Below are positions 52,033 through 62,081 of a stretch of DNA of 64,000 nucleotides, in pieces. The stretch lies in contig FLTS01000001.1 of NCBI GenBank assembly GCA_900078405.1, positions 1,450,626 to 1,514,625 of the forward strand. The letters are read 5' to 3'. This stretch comes from an uncultured Stenotrophomonas sp. (lineage in GTDB: Bacteria; Pseudomonadota; Gammaproteobacteria; Xanthomonadales; Xanthomonadaceae). Both the position numbers and the translations under genes were made by a program. The notes beneath the pieces were generated by a model. The model had not been told where the DNA came from. It worked only from the letters and a program-made list of their open reading frames with translations, and searched no databases. How positions within the stretch are numbered: the first letter of the stretch is position 1; each line of letters starts with the position of its first letter.

Positions 52033-52189
52033 GTGCGGGGCTTGCCCCGCACGGGCGTTCCCCCGCGCAAGCGGCAATCTTCGGGAAGGTCCTTGCCTGG
52101 CAAGCCCGGCACTCTGGCCGTAGATGCGGGGCTTGCCCCGCATGAGGATTTCCCGGGAATACTTCCTGCGGGGCAAGCCCCGTGGCTAC
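52029..52189. repeat. GTAG-type REP cluster between the GGDEF gene and the methionine operon
   Basis: The first unit starts GTAGGTGCGGGGCTTGCC at 52029 and provides the stop of the GGDEF gene. A full inverted pair follows at 52120-52189 (GTAGATGCGGGGCTTGCC ... GGCTAC). A degenerate unit lies between them. Confidence 0.85.
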
Positions 52190-52222
52190 AACTGTCCGTG
52201 CACCTGTTGCTGCAGGAACCTG

Positions 52223-53287
52223 CTATCTGCCCGCGGCAATGCGCAGCACGTCGTCCAGCAGCGCCGCGGCGGTGACTTCCGCGCCCGCACCCGGTCCCTG
52301 GATCAGCAGCGGCTGCCGGCTGTAGCGGTCGCTGTGGATCGCCACGCGGTTGTCGGTGCCGCGGCCACCGGCCAGCGGATGGTCGGCCGGCAACGCGCGC
52401 AGGCCGACGCTGGCCCCACGCATGTCGAAACGGCCGACGAAGCACAGTACCCGTCCCTGTTCGCGCGCCTGCCGCAACCTTTCATGCAGCGGTGCGTCCA
52501 GTTGCCCCAGTTCCGCATCGACCTGCGCCGCAGGCAGCGCGGCCAGTGCCGGCGGCACCAGCGATTCGACCTGCACCTGCGCCGGCTCCAGCGCCACGCT
52601 GGCGGCGCGGGCGAGGATCAGCAGCTTGCGGCGCACGTCCTCGCCGGACAGGTCAATGCGCGGGTCCGGCTCGGTGTAGCCGGCCACCGCCGCTTCGCGC
52701 ACGCAGACCGAGAATGGCTGGCTGCCGTCGAAACGGTGGAACAGCCATGCCAGCGAGCCGGACAGCACGCCCTCTATCGCATGGATGTGGTCGCCGCCGG
52801 CCACCAGCGCGCGGATGCTCGACAGCAGCGGCAGGCCGGCGCCGACGGTGGCCGCATCGCCATAGCACGCGGTGCCGGAGGCGACGATGCCGTCGATCCG
52901 CTGCGCGCGCGCCAGCGTGGTGCCGTTGCCCAGCTTGTTGGCGGTGACCACATGGACACCCTGCGCCAGCCACTGCGCATGCTCGGCGGCCACGTCCTCG
53001 CTGGCGGTGGCGTCGACGACGATGTCGCCGGCATGCAGGCGGCCGATTTCCCGGCGTTTTTCCGCGCCGCCGCCCTGCGCGTCACGCGCCTGCGCCAACG
53101 CCGCGGCCGGTGCATCGGTACAGGCCAGCGCGATGCGCGAATTGGCAACGACTTCAAGGCTGGGCAATGCCAGTTGCCGCTGCCGCAATGTCTGGTAGCG
53201 CGCGACGAAGGCCGAGCCCACCGTACCGGTGCCGAGCAGCAGCAGCCGCGGCTGCGCCACCTGCACCTCGTTCAGACAGGCGCTCAC
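52223..53287 (-). CDS. Homoserine dehydrogenase, monofunctional
   Basis: It reduces aspartate semialdehyde to homoserine, the branch point to methionine and threonine. The 354-aa product has an N-terminal Rossmann fold (LLLLGTGTVGSAFVARY), the conserved VVTANKLGNG lysine segment and the catalytic region EGVLSGSLAWLFHRF...AGYTEPDPRIDLSGEDVRRK. That is the form found fused to aspartokinase in ThrA/MetL. There is no aspartokinase domain here. It is the last gene of metX-metB-hom and overlaps metB by four bases. Confidence 0.94.
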   Translation of the reverse strand: MSACLNEVQVAQPRLLLLGTGTVGSAFVARYQTLRQRQLALPSLEVVANSRIALACTDAPAAALAQARDAQGGGAEKRREIGRLHAGDIVVDATASEDVAAEHAQWLAQGVHVVTANKLGNGTTLARAQRIDGIVASGTACYGDAATVGAGLPLLSSIRALVAGGDHIHAIEGVLSGSLAWLFHRFDGSQPFSVCVREAAVAGYTEPDPRIDLSGEDVRRKLLILARAASVALEPAQVQVESLVPPALAALPAAQVDAELGQLDAPLHERLRQAREQGRVLCFVGRFDMRGASVGLRALPADHPLAGGRGTDNRVAIHSDRYSRQPLLIQGPGAGAEVTAAALLDDVLRIAAGR

Positions 53288-54531
53288 GCCTCCACCGTTT
53301 TGCGTACAGCTTCGCCATTGCCGGCGTCGGCGAGCACCTGCGTGGCGCGCGCCAGGCCTGCCTGCAGGTCGGCCACCAGATCCTCACTGGCCTCGATGCC
53401 GACGGACAGGCGCAGCAGGCCATCGCTGATGCCGGCCTTGGCGCGTGCTTCGGCGGTCATCGCCGCATGGGTCATGGTCGCCGGGTGCGCGACCAGGCTT
53501 TCCACGCCGCCCAGCGACTCGGCCAGGGTGAAGTAACGCAGGCCGTCGACGAAAGCACGCACCGCCGCCTGCGGATCGGCGCCGGCACACTCGGCCAGCT
53601 CGAAGGACAACATCGCGCCGAAACCCTTCTGCTGGCGCGCGGCCACCGCATGACCGGGGTGCGATTCCAGCCCGGGGTAATAGACCTTGGCGACCGCATC
53701 GCTGGCAGCCAGCACGTCGACCAGCGCGCGGGTGTTTTCCTGATGCACGCGCAGCCGCGCATCCAGCGTGCGCAGGCCACGCAGGGTCAGGAAGGCATCG
53801 AACGGCGAGCCGGTCAGGCCCAGCGCGTTGGCCCACCACGTCAGCTGCTGGTGCAGCTCGGCGTCGCGCGCGATCACCGCGCCGCCGACCACGTCGCTGT
53901 GGCCGTTGACGTACTTGGTGGTCGAATGCAGCACGACGTCGGCACCGAAGGCGATCGGGTTCTGCAGCGCCGGCGACAGGAAGGTGTTGTCCACCACCAC
54001 TTTTGCGCCGGCCTTGTGCGCGGCGTCGATGACGAAGCGCAGGTCGGTGATGCGCAGCAGCGGGTTGGACGGGGTTTCCACCAGCACCAGCGCCGGTGAC
54101 TGCGCCAGCGCGTCGGCCAGCGACTGCGGGTTGGTCAGGTCGGCGGTGATCAGCTCGAAATGGCCCTTGGTCGCCAGCGCGTTGAACAGGCGCCAGCTGC
54201 CGCCGTAGGCGTCGTGCGGCACCACCAGCTTGTCGCCCGGCTGCAGCAGCGCGTTGAGCACCAGGTTGATCGCGCCCATGCCGGTGGAGGTGATGACGCC
54301 GCCGGCGCCGCCTTCCAGCTCGGCCAACGCTTCGCCCAGCAGGTCGCGGGTGGGGTTGCCGCTGCGGGTGTAGTCGTACTGGCGCTTGTTGCCGAAGCCG
54401 TCGAAGCTGAAGTTGGACGACAGCACGATGGGCGGCGTCACCGCACCATAGGCGGTATCGCGGTCGATGCCGGCGCGCACCGCGGCGGTGGCGCGGCAAC
54501 AGGACACGTCGGAAGCGTTGGACAGGCTCAT
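53284..54531 (-). CDS. metB: Cystathionine gamma-synthase / O-succinylhomoserine (thiol)-lyase
   Basis: This is a PLP enzyme of the Cys/Met metabolism family that uses an acylated homoserine and cysteine (or sulfide) in methionine synthesis. The 415-aa product has the tyrosine/arginine region YDYTRSGNPTRDLL, the PLP lysine in LHSTTKYVNGHSDVVGG and the ESLGGVESLVAHPA C-terminal element. It follows metX directly (ATGA overlap). Whether it favours cysteine or sulfide cannot be settled from sequence alone. Confidence 0.93.
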   Translation of the reverse strand: MSLSNASDVSCCRATAAVRAGIDRDTAYGAVTPPIVLSSNFSFDGFGNKRQYDYTRSGNPTRDLLGEALAELEGGAGGVITSTGMGAINLVLNALLQPGDKLVVPHDAYGGSWRLFNALATKGHFELITADLTNPQSLADALAQSPALVLVETPSNPLLRITDLRFVIDAAHKAGAKVVVDNTFLSPALQNPIAFGADVVLHSTTKYVNGHSDVVGGAVIARDAELHQQLTWWANALGLTGSPFDAFLTLRGLRTLDARLRVHQENTRALVDVLAASDAVAKVYYPGLESHPGHAVAARQQKGFGAMLSFELAECAGADPQAAVRAFVDGLRYFTLAESLGGVESLVAHPATMTHAAMTAEARAKAGISDGLLRLSVGIEASEDLVADLQAGLARATQVLADAGNGEAVRKTVEA

Positions 54532-55556
54532 GCGGTTTCTCCGGGAAGGCGTAGGGCGTTGGCGAGGATCGCGTCGATGCGATCGGTTTCTTTGAGGAAG
54601 GCATCGTGGCCGTAGGGCGAGCGCAGCACGCGCAGGCTGCCGTGCGTGCCCAGCCCTTCGACCAGCGAGACGAGATCGGACAGCGGCACCAGCCGGTCAC
54701 CCTCGACCGCAACCACCAGCGTCGGCACTTCGATGGCGGCCGGGTCGATGCGGTGCAGGTCGATGGATTCGGACAGGCGCAGGTAGGCGTTGACGCGGGT
54801 GCGGGCGACGTACTGCGCGCCGGTGGCGTCGAGGTAGTCCTCGGCGGCCACGCGCACGCGGCCATTGACCACTTCCGGCGCGGCGTCGAAGCGTTCGCCG
54901 AACTCCTCCGGCGTGCGGTAGCTGAGCATGGCGAACTGGCGGGCCAGCGCCAGCCCGTGGGCTTCGGCGCACTGCAACTGGCCCAACGCCACCGCGCGGC
55001 GCTGCAACGCGCGCCATGCCGAGGCATAGGGATGCGGGCGGTGCGCGCCGCTGACCGCGACCAGCTTGTGCAGGCGCCGCGGGTGACGGATGGCCAGCTG
55101 CATGCCGACCAGGGCGCCATAGGAATAGCCGACGTAGCCGTGCAGGCGCTCGATGCCCAGCGCATCGAGCAGCAGGGCGACGGCCTCGGCCTGGTCGGCG
55201 GTGTCGATGGGCACGTCCAGCGCGCCGTCGGCGCCGATGAAGTCGAACCCGAGCAGGCGGCGGCGCTGCGGGTCCAGCGCGCGGCCGACGCCGACCAGCC
55301 CTTCGGCCCAGCCCTTCTCGTCGAACACCGCATTGGCCGCGACGTGGCGGTGCGCGGAGATGCCGCCGGCCACCAGCACCACCGGCGCCCCGGCCGCGCC
55401 CACCAGTTCGTAGCGCAGGCGCAGGCTGCGCTCGCCGGCATGGCGCATCGCCAGCCGCAGCTCGATTTCCCCGCGCACGGCGGGAAGCACGCACGGTGCG
55501 CTGTCGAGGGGAATGGCCTGGAATTCTCGGGTGGCGGTGGCAGTGGCGAAACGCAT
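54528..55556 (-). CDS. metX: Homoserine O-acyltransferase, MetX type (probably succinyl)
   Basis: It acylates homoserine, the committed methionine step. The 342-aa alpha/beta hydrolase has the nucleophile elbow GYVGYSYGALVG (serine near 143), the catalytic aspartate in VVAVEGDRLVP and the histidine in SPYGHDAFLKE. Xanthomonad MetX proteins of this short type have been assigned as succinyltransferases, so O-succinylhomoserine is the likely product. A SAM-I riboswitch lies in its 5' leader. It starts at ATG 55556 and is the first gene of the operon. Confidence 0.93.
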   Translation of the reverse strand: MRFATATATREFQAIPLDSAPCVLPAVRGEIELRLAMRHAGERSLRLRYELVGAAGAPVVLVAGGISAHRHVAANAVFDEKGWAEGLVGVGRALDPQRRRLLGFDFIGADGALDVPIDTADQAEAVALLLDALGIERLHGYVGYSYGALVGMQLAIRHPRRLHKLVAVSGAHRPHPYASAWRALQRRAVALGQLQCAEAHGLALARQFAMLSYRTPEEFGERFDAAPEVVNGRVRVAAEDYLDATGAQYVARTRVNAYLRLSESIDLHRIDPAAIEVPTLVVAVEGDRLVPLSDLVSLVEGLGTHGSLRVLRSPYGHDAFLKETDRIDAILANALRLPGETA

Positions 55557-55626
55557 GGCGGTATCCGGTGAGGAGCAGCCATCGAGCTTCGCGGGCCCGT
55601 GTTCGCCGTGCGTGGCACGGATCGAA

Positions 55627-55740
55627 CCATCTTTCGGCGGACACAGAGGTCACCGCAGGATTTGGCACCAAGCACAGGCGCTTGCGCGTCTGCTGGTTGC
55701 CCCGGCTTCAAAGGGCCTGTCCCTCTGCCGGTCTCGATGG
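55627..55740 (-). ncRNA. SAM-I (S-box) riboswitch upstream of metX
   Basis: Read on the minus strand, the 114-nt element has all S-box landmarks in order. They are a P1 helix closing CCATC with GATGG, the AGAGGGACAGGCCC stem, the CTTTGAAGCC kink-turn side, GGGGCAACC, the variable P3 arm, GGTGCCAAATCC and the GAAAGATGG close. S-adenosylmethionine binding should lower expression of metX-metB-hom. The S-box is mainly a Gram-positive element but is known in xanthomonads. An eight-base stretch at 55579-55586, 23 bases before the metX ATG, is the exact complement of the 5' P1 strand and may form the competing structure. No T-run terminator follows, so control of translation is more likely. Confidence 0.93.
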
Positions 55741-55770
55741 TGGCGCCACGATGCCAGCCCCTTTTGCCAA

Positions 55771-55776
55771 TGTCAA
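55771..55776 (-). promoter_or_regulatory. -35-like TTGACA before the SAM-I riboswitch
   Basis: A consensus TTGACA on the minus strand, about 30 bases upstream of the aptamer. No good -10 is found at 16-18 bases, so the promoter assignment is partial. Confidence 0.4.
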
Positions 55777-55809
55777 TCTCTTTATTCGGATAAAGCGATG
55801 GAGTTTCCG

Positions 55810-56676
55810 ATGCAACCACCCCGGCATAATCCGTGCCTCCCCGCTTCCCACCCCGCCATGCCCCGGCTGCCACTCCTGTTCCTGTCCACGCTGCTCGCAC
55901 TGCCGGCCTCCGGCGGCGCGTCCGGCCCGCAGTGGCGGCAGGGCTGGGGGCTGGCGGGTACGACACCTGCTGCGGAAACCCGCCACGACACCCGCTTCGT
56001 CCTCCTGCAACCGCAGGCGCGTGCCGGCGGCCATGCGGCACGGGTACACAACCTGCTGGCCGGCCCGGTGCAGGTCCGGCTGCGCGATGCCGCCAGCGGC
56101 AGCGAAGCCGCGCCGGCAGCACTGCTGGCCGCCGGCGAGCAACGCGAACTGCTCTGGCGCGACGGCGGGGCCGACCCGGTCCACTGGCTGCTCGACGCCT
56201 TCCCCGGCAACCCTGCCGCCCGCCCCGACGACCACCTCTACCGCCTGCCGTTCGATGCCATGCGCGTGCGCGTGAGCCAGGGCTTCGGCGGCCATTACAG
56301 CCACACCGACGCACAGAACCGCCACGCCGTCGATTTCCCGCTGGCCGCCGGCACCCCAGTCCTCGCCGCGCGTGCCGGCACGGTGATGCAGGCGGTGGAT
56401 GACGCCCCGGACGACGGCAGCCTGCTGCGGGTGCTGCACGCCGACGGCAGCATGGCCGTGTACGCCCACCTGCAGACCGGCAGTTTCCGCGTCCGCCCCG
56501 GCCAACGCGTGGAGGCCGGGCAGACGCTCGCCCGCTCCGGCAACAGCGGCCGCAGCAGCGGCCCGCACCTGCATTTCGCGGTGCAGGCCAACACCGGGCT
56601 GGCACTGGTCTCGATCCCGTTCCGCATGGCCGGCCCGCGGGGCGAACTGCGCTTCCCGCGCGACGACACTCCCTGA
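55810..56676 (+). CDS. Secreted M23-family metallopeptidase
   Basis: M23 peptidases (LytM/lysostaphin-like) cut peptidoglycan peptides or are inactive cell-division regulators. The 288-aa product has a signal peptide (MPRLPLLFLSTLLALPASGG) preceded by about 16 residues if ATG 55810 is used (GGAG seven bases upstream). A middle beta-rich region and the C-terminal zinc site follow: NRHAVDFPL (His and Asp ligands), YAHLQTG and HLHFAVQ. All zinc ligands are present, so it should be active. The metX promoter region lies just upstream on the opposite strand. Confidence 0.9.
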   Translation: MQPPRHNPCLPASHPAMPRLPLLFLSTLLALPASGGASGPQWRQGWGLAGTTPAAETRHDTRFVLLQPQARAGGHAARVHNLLAGPVQVRLRDAASGSEAAPAALLAAGEQRELLWRDGGADPVHWLLDAFPGNPAARPDDHLYRLPFDAMRVRVSQGFGGHYSHTDAQNRHAVDFPLAAGTPVLAARAGTVMQAVDDAPDDGSLLRVLHADGSMAVYAHLQTGSFRVRPGQRVEAGQTLARSGNSGRSSGPHLHFAVQANTGLALVSIPFRMAGPRGELRFPRDDTP

Positions 56677-56810
56677 TCCCCGACATCTCCCGAGGCCGGC
56701 AGGCTGGATTGAGCACAGCGAATCCCGACGCTCAGCACATCCGGGCAGGCCAGCGCTGCGCTTAACTCAACCTGCGAACTTGCGCGCCTGAAACATTCCC
56801 GGGCGGCCCC

Positions 56811-56844
56811 TTGACTTCCATCAAGTGTATTGATGTATTAATAC
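56811..56844 (+). promoter_or_regulatory. Promoter and operator of the GntR-ABC operon
   Basis: TTGACT (56811-56816) and TGTATT (56834-56839) are spaced 17 bases apart. The -10 overlaps the perfect palindrome GTATTAATAC (56835-56844), and a wider GTATT...AATAC dyad spans 56827-56844. The position fits autorepression by the GntR protein. The predicted transcript start falls at or next to the ATG at 56847. Confidence 0.6.
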
Positions 56845-56846
56845 GC

Positions 56847-57239
56847 ATGGACGCAAGACTGCTGCACATTTCCCCACAGGCCGCCGAGCCGATCTACCGC
56901 CAGATCGTCGAACAACTGCGGCGGCTGGTCAGTGCCGGCCAGTTGCACCCCGGTGACCTGCTGCCTTCGGTGCGCGAGGTGGCCTCGGTGCACGCCATCA
57001 ACCCGATGACCGTGTCCCGTGCCTACAGCCAACTGGAGGCCGAGGGCCTGCTGGAACGCCTGCGCGGCAAGGGCATGGCGGTGGCCGCCAGCAGCGCCCG
57101 CCGCGACAGCCTGAGCACACGCATGCAGTTGGCCGAACCACTGCTTCAGCAGCTCACCCGCCATTGCCGCGAACTGGAACTCCCCACCGACCGCGTGCTG
57201 GCGCGGTTGCAACACCTGCTCGAAAAGGACCCGACATGA
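56847..57239 (+). CDS. YtrA-type GntR transcriptional regulator
   Basis: The 130-aa product has the GntR winged helix (EPIYRQIVEQLRRLVSAGQLHPGDLLPSVREVA...INPMTVSRAYSQLEAEGLLE). Only a short C-terminal dimerisation helix follows, the mark of the YtrA subfamily that controls adjacent ABC transporters. ATG 56847 is chosen because the TTG at 56811 is the -35 hexamer. The stop overlaps the next gene (ATGA). Confidence 0.92.
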   Translation: MDARLLHISPQAAEPIYRQIVEQLRRLVSAGQLHPGDLLPSVREVASVHAINPMTVSRAYSQLEAEGLLERLRGKGMAVAASSARRDSLSTRMQLAEPLLQQLTRHCRELELPTDRVLARLQHLLEKDPT

Positions 57240-58144
57240 ACACCGCACTCGCTTCGGCCTTCACCACCGATCTCGACCTCGACCTGCCGCTGAGCGCGGA
57301 CGGCCTGCACCTGTCCTACGGCAAGCACGCGGTATTACGTGGCGTCGACCTGCAACTGCCGCGCGGGCAAGTACTAGGCCTGATCGGCCGCAACGGCGCT
57401 GGCAAGAGCAGCCTGATCGGCTGCCTGCTCGGCCTGCTGCGCCCGCAAGCCGGGCAGGCGCGGCTGTTCGGCGCAACGGCGTTGGTGCTGGATGATGTGC
57501 GCAAAGCACAGTTGGGCTACGTGCCGCAGCAACCGCAGGCCTTTGGCTGGATGAAGGTCGGCCAGTTGCTGGGCTACCTCGCCCAGCTCTACCCGCAGTG
57601 GCAGCGCGCACATGTCGATGCCCTGCTCAAGCGCTGGGATCTGGATCCGGCAAAGGCCATCGGCAAGCTATCCCCCGGCCAGGCGCAGCGGCTGGCGGTG
57701 GTGCGCGCACTGGCGCCGCGCCCGGCGCTGCTGGTGCTGGACGAGCCGGCCTCGGCACTGGACCCGGTGGCACGCCGCGAGTTGCTGCGCGACATCGTCG
57801 AACAAGCCATCGACAACGGCACCACCGTGCTGTTTTCCAGCCACATCATCAGCGACCTGGAGCGCGTAGCCTCGCATGTCGCCTTCCTGCACGAAGGCCG
57901 CATCCTGCTCAATCAACCACTGGATGAACTCAAGAGCCAGACCGTGCGCCTGCTCATCCCTGCCGCCGGCGCCGCACAATTGCCGGCCAAACTGCCCGGC
58001 GAACTGGTGCGCAAGCCAATGGCCGATGGTCGCCTGAGCATGGTCATCAGCCAGCGCGAAGGCTGGCAGGACTTGCTGGCCCTCGAAGGCATCCACGCCG
58101 ACCAACTGAATCTGGAAGACCTGTTCATCGAGGTGGCCGAATGA
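57236..58144 (+). CDS. ABC transporter ATP-binding protein
   Basis: The 302-aa product is a drug/antibiotic-type exporter ATPase with Walker A GLIGRNGAGKSSL, signature LSPGQAQRLAVVRAL (a variant with Pro for Gly and Ala for Arg) and Walker B LLVLDEPASALDP. The C-terminal region is about 80 residues longer than the minimal domain. It is coupled to the GntR gene before and the permease after by four-base overlaps. YtrA-linked transporters often respond to cell-envelope stress; the substrate is unknown. Confidence 0.93.
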   Translation: MNTALASAFTTDLDLDLPLSADGLHLSYGKHAVLRGVDLQLPRGQVLGLIGRNGAGKSSLIGCLLGLLRPQAGQARLFGATALVLDDVRKAQLGYVPQQPQAFGWMKVGQLLGYLAQLYPQWQRAHVDALLKRWDLDPAKAIGKLSPGQAQRLAVVRALAPRPALLVLDEPASALDPVARRELLRDIVEQAIDNGTTVLFSSHIISDLERVASHVAFLHEGRILLNQPLDELKSQTVRLLIPAAGAAQLPAKLPGELVRKPMADGRLSMVISQREGWQDLLALEGIHADQLNLEDLFIEVAE

Positions 58145-59535
58145 GCGCCATTCCCGCAAATCGCCCGTCCTCGGCAATGAGCAGCATGCGCACCGTGATT
58201 GCCGCCGGCGGCTGGACCAATGGCCTGTTGGTGCTCGCCTGGATGCTGGCGATCCTGCTGTCATGGCAGGGCATCGCCGAGGAAAAACCCGTTGGTCTGG
58301 GTGCGGTGTTGGCTGCCATCATGGCGATGTTCTGGGCCATGCTCGGCGGCAGCCGGCTGATTGCACTGTCGGTACAGGCCACGCAAATGCGCTTGCCGCA
58401 CGTCGCACGCCAGAACCTGCGCCATGGCGCGGCCGCGCTGCTGCTGACCGTGGCAGCGCCGGCCCTGCTGCTGGTCCTGTTCGGCAGCCATCCCCTGTCG
58501 CTCAATCTCGCCGTTCTCTGCGTCGGCCTGTTGCTGGGGCTGTTCTGGGCCAGCATCCCGCCGTGGCTGATGTTCGCGTTGTTGGCGCTGGGCTATCTGC
58601 CTTTCTGGCTGGCGCGCTTGTTCGACGTGACATGGACGCCGGCATTGGAGTTGCCGCACGGCCTGATGCTGGCCGCGCTCGCCCTGCTCGTCGCCAACGC
58701 CTGCTGCTGGTGGCACATGGCACGGCGGCAACTGCCCGCCCAAGGCTGGCGCACGCCGCTGGCACTGGCCTTCGCCAATGGCATGCAGATGACCGCCATC
58801 GGCACCCAGCAGGCCCAATACAGCTCGGCGCTGTTCACCCAGGACACTCCCATCGGCCACGACCTGCACCGCCAGCCCATGCAGGCACTGGCCATTGCGC
58901 TCGGGCCGGGCTTTGGCCGCACCACGTTCAAGAGCATCCTTGGCACGCAGGGGCCGGTGCTGGCCGTGGCCTTCTTCTGGCTGTTGCTGGCGCAAGGCGG
59001 CAATGATGGTGCGCGGGTTGCGCTGTTCTTCGCACCGCTGTTGGCCATCAGCCCCGCACTGGCCCCGCTGATGCGCTTGCAGACCCTGTTCAAACTGCCA
59101 GGCATGGGCCTGCACGAATTGGCCCTGCTACCCGGCCTGCCGCGCCAGCCGGCGCGAGCCCTGACCACGCTGCTGACGCGGCAGATGCTGCTGCGCATGT
59201 TGCCCGCGCTGGCCATCATGGCCGCCACCGGGCTCCTGCTCGACGCCGGCAGAACTTTCCAGTTGCTGCTGCTCTGGAGCTGCTTCGGCAGTGTTTTTCT
59301 GCTGCAAGGCGCAGGGTTGCTGGCCCTGCACAGCCGCCCATTCCGCTGGGTACTGGGGGCAGTGGCGGTAATGCTGATCCTGGCAATTCTTGCCAGCATG
59401 CTGGTCGCCACAAAAACCCACGCCTCCGCATGGCTGCTACAGGCATGGCAGGTCACCTGGCTGTGGGGCGTGATGTTCGCCGTCTACGCCCAAAACCGCC
59501 TGCGCACCCTGCCGCACCCGTGGCTGGGCAACTGA
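58141..59535 (+). CDS. ABC transporter permease
   Basis: The 464-aa protein is almost entirely hydrophobic, with roughly ten to twelve predicted helices and no recognisable soluble domain. Identification rests on hydropathy and on coupling to the ATPase gene. Sequence similarity to a named permease family is not obvious by eye. The operon GntR-ATPase-permease looks complete. Confidence 0.82.
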   Translation: MSAIPANRPSSAMSSMRTVIAAGGWTNGLLVLAWMLAILLSWQGIAEEKPVGLGAVLAAIMAMFWAMLGGSRLIALSVQATQMRLPHVARQNLRHGAAALLLTVAAPALLLVLFGSHPLSLNLAVLCVGLLLGLFWASIPPWLMFALLALGYLPFWLARLFDVTWTPALELPHGLMLAALALLVANACCWWHMARRQLPAQGWRTPLALAFANGMQMTAIGTQQAQYSSALFTQDTPIGHDLHRQPMQALAIALGPGFGRTTFKSILGTQGPVLAVAFFWLLLAQGGNDGARVALFFAPLLAISPALAPLMRLQTLFKLPGMGLHELALLPGLPRQPARALTTLLTRQMLLRMLPALAIMAATGLLLDAGRTFQLLLLWSCFGSVFLLQGAGLLALHSRPFRWVLGAVAVMLILAILASMLVATKTHASAWLLQAWQVTWLWGVMFAVYAQNRLRTLPHPWLGN

Positions 59536-59579
59536 CGCCGGCCCGCACCGGCGCAGCCAACCACAACGGAGCCGGCAGG

Positions 59580-59585
59580 TATAAT
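59580..59585 (+). promoter_or_regulatory. -10 box for prfC
   Basis: A consensus TATAAT within CAGGTATAATCGCC, flanked by two GCCGGC blocks, 48 bases before the prfC ATG. No strong -35 is visible. Confidence 0.55.
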
Positions 59586-59632
59586 CGCCGGCTTCCCTTC
59601 CCTCAAGCGCGCCCGTCGCAGGCGCAGCCGCC

Positions 59633-61237
<1,605 letters not shown>

Positions 61238-61321
61238 GCACAGCCTCCTGGGGGAACGACTTCATTCGCCCCCAGCGGCGCAGGGATGCAGCCCATGCTG
61301 CATTGCGATAACGTGCCCGCC

Positions 61322-61975
61322 ATGACTTCCGCCTCCCGCCTGCAACAGCATGTCGCCGATATCCGCGAGGAAATCGCCAGTGCCCTCACCCACGGCCTTG
61401 GCGCCGTCACTGCCCTGGGCGCCGGCGCGGTACTGATCACCCTGGCCGCGATCTACGGCGACGGCTGGCAGCTGGCCAGCGCCATCGTCTTCGGCGTCGC
61501 CCTGCTGCTGCTCTACACCGCCTCCACCCTGTACCACGCCATCCAGCACCCGGTCGCCAAGGGCCGGCTGAAGATCTTCGACCACTGCGCGATCTACATC
61601 CTGATCGCCGGCACCTACACGCCGTTCACCCTGATCGGCCTGCGCGGCCCGTGGGGCTGGGGGTTGTTCGCCGCGATCTGGACGCTGGCCGTGGCCGGGG
61701 TGGTGTTCAAGCTGTTCTACACCGGCCGCTTCAAGCGCCTTTCGACGCTGATCTACATCGCGATGGGCTGGCTGGTGATCGTGGCGATCAAGCCGATGTG
61801 GCGCGAACTGGATGGCTTCACCCTCGGCTGGCTGTTCACCGGCGGCGTGTTCTACACGCTGGGCACGTATTTCTACCACCGCGAATCGGTGCGCTATTCG
61901 CACGCCATCTGGCACCTGTTCGTCATCGCCGGCAGCGTCTGCCACTTCGTCTCGGTGACGGCGCAGATCCTCTAG
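61322..61975 (+). CDS. Hemolysin III / YqfA family membrane protein
   Basis: The 217-aa product has seven helices and the PAQR-like family marks: EEIASALTHGLGAV, LYTASTLYHAI, the FDHCAIYILIAGTYTPF signature and SHAIWHLFVIAGSVCHF near the end. E. coli TrhA/YqfA affects membrane lipid homeostasis; haemolytic activity is not implied. ATG 61322 gives the standard N-terminus, while an earlier ATG adds twelve non-conserved residues. Confidence 0.93.
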   Translation: MTSASRLQQHVADIREEIASALTHGLGAVTALGAGAVLITLAAIYGDGWQLASAIVFGVALLLLYTASTLYHAIQHPVAKGRLKIFDHCAIYILIAGTYTPFTLIGLRGPWGWGLFAAIWTLAVAGVVFKLFYTGRFKRLSTLIYIAMGWLVIVAIKPMWRELDGFTLGWLFTGGVFYTLGTYFYHRESVRYSHAIWHLFVIAGSVCHFVSVTAQIL

Positions 61976-62081
61976 CGAACGCTCCATCGCCGCCGTTTCA
62001 TGCATGGCGGCAACGGAACCTGCACGCGGCACGAATGAACGCTTCGCGCCGCGTCCACGGTGCAGCGGCAATCATGGCCGC

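Noticed and set aside
48892..52176. A 1094-codon minus-strand frame opposite the GGDEF gene
   Set aside because: It overlaps the whole propeller/GGDEF protein, which has clear domains. The antisense product is low-complexity.
52029..52189. Repeat cluster as a small CRISPR array
   Set aside because: Units are palindromic REPs of unequal spacing in alternating orientation, without uniform spacers.
53384..56716. An 1110-codon minus-strand frame over metB, metX and the riboswitch
   Set aside because: It passes through the SAM riboswitch and alternative frames of metX and metB. Its composition is Arg/Pro/Ser-rich with no homology.
61248..61275. Hairpin after prfC as an intrinsic terminator
   Set aside because: A stem of CTGGGGG/CCCCCAG is present but the loop is long and there is no T-run.
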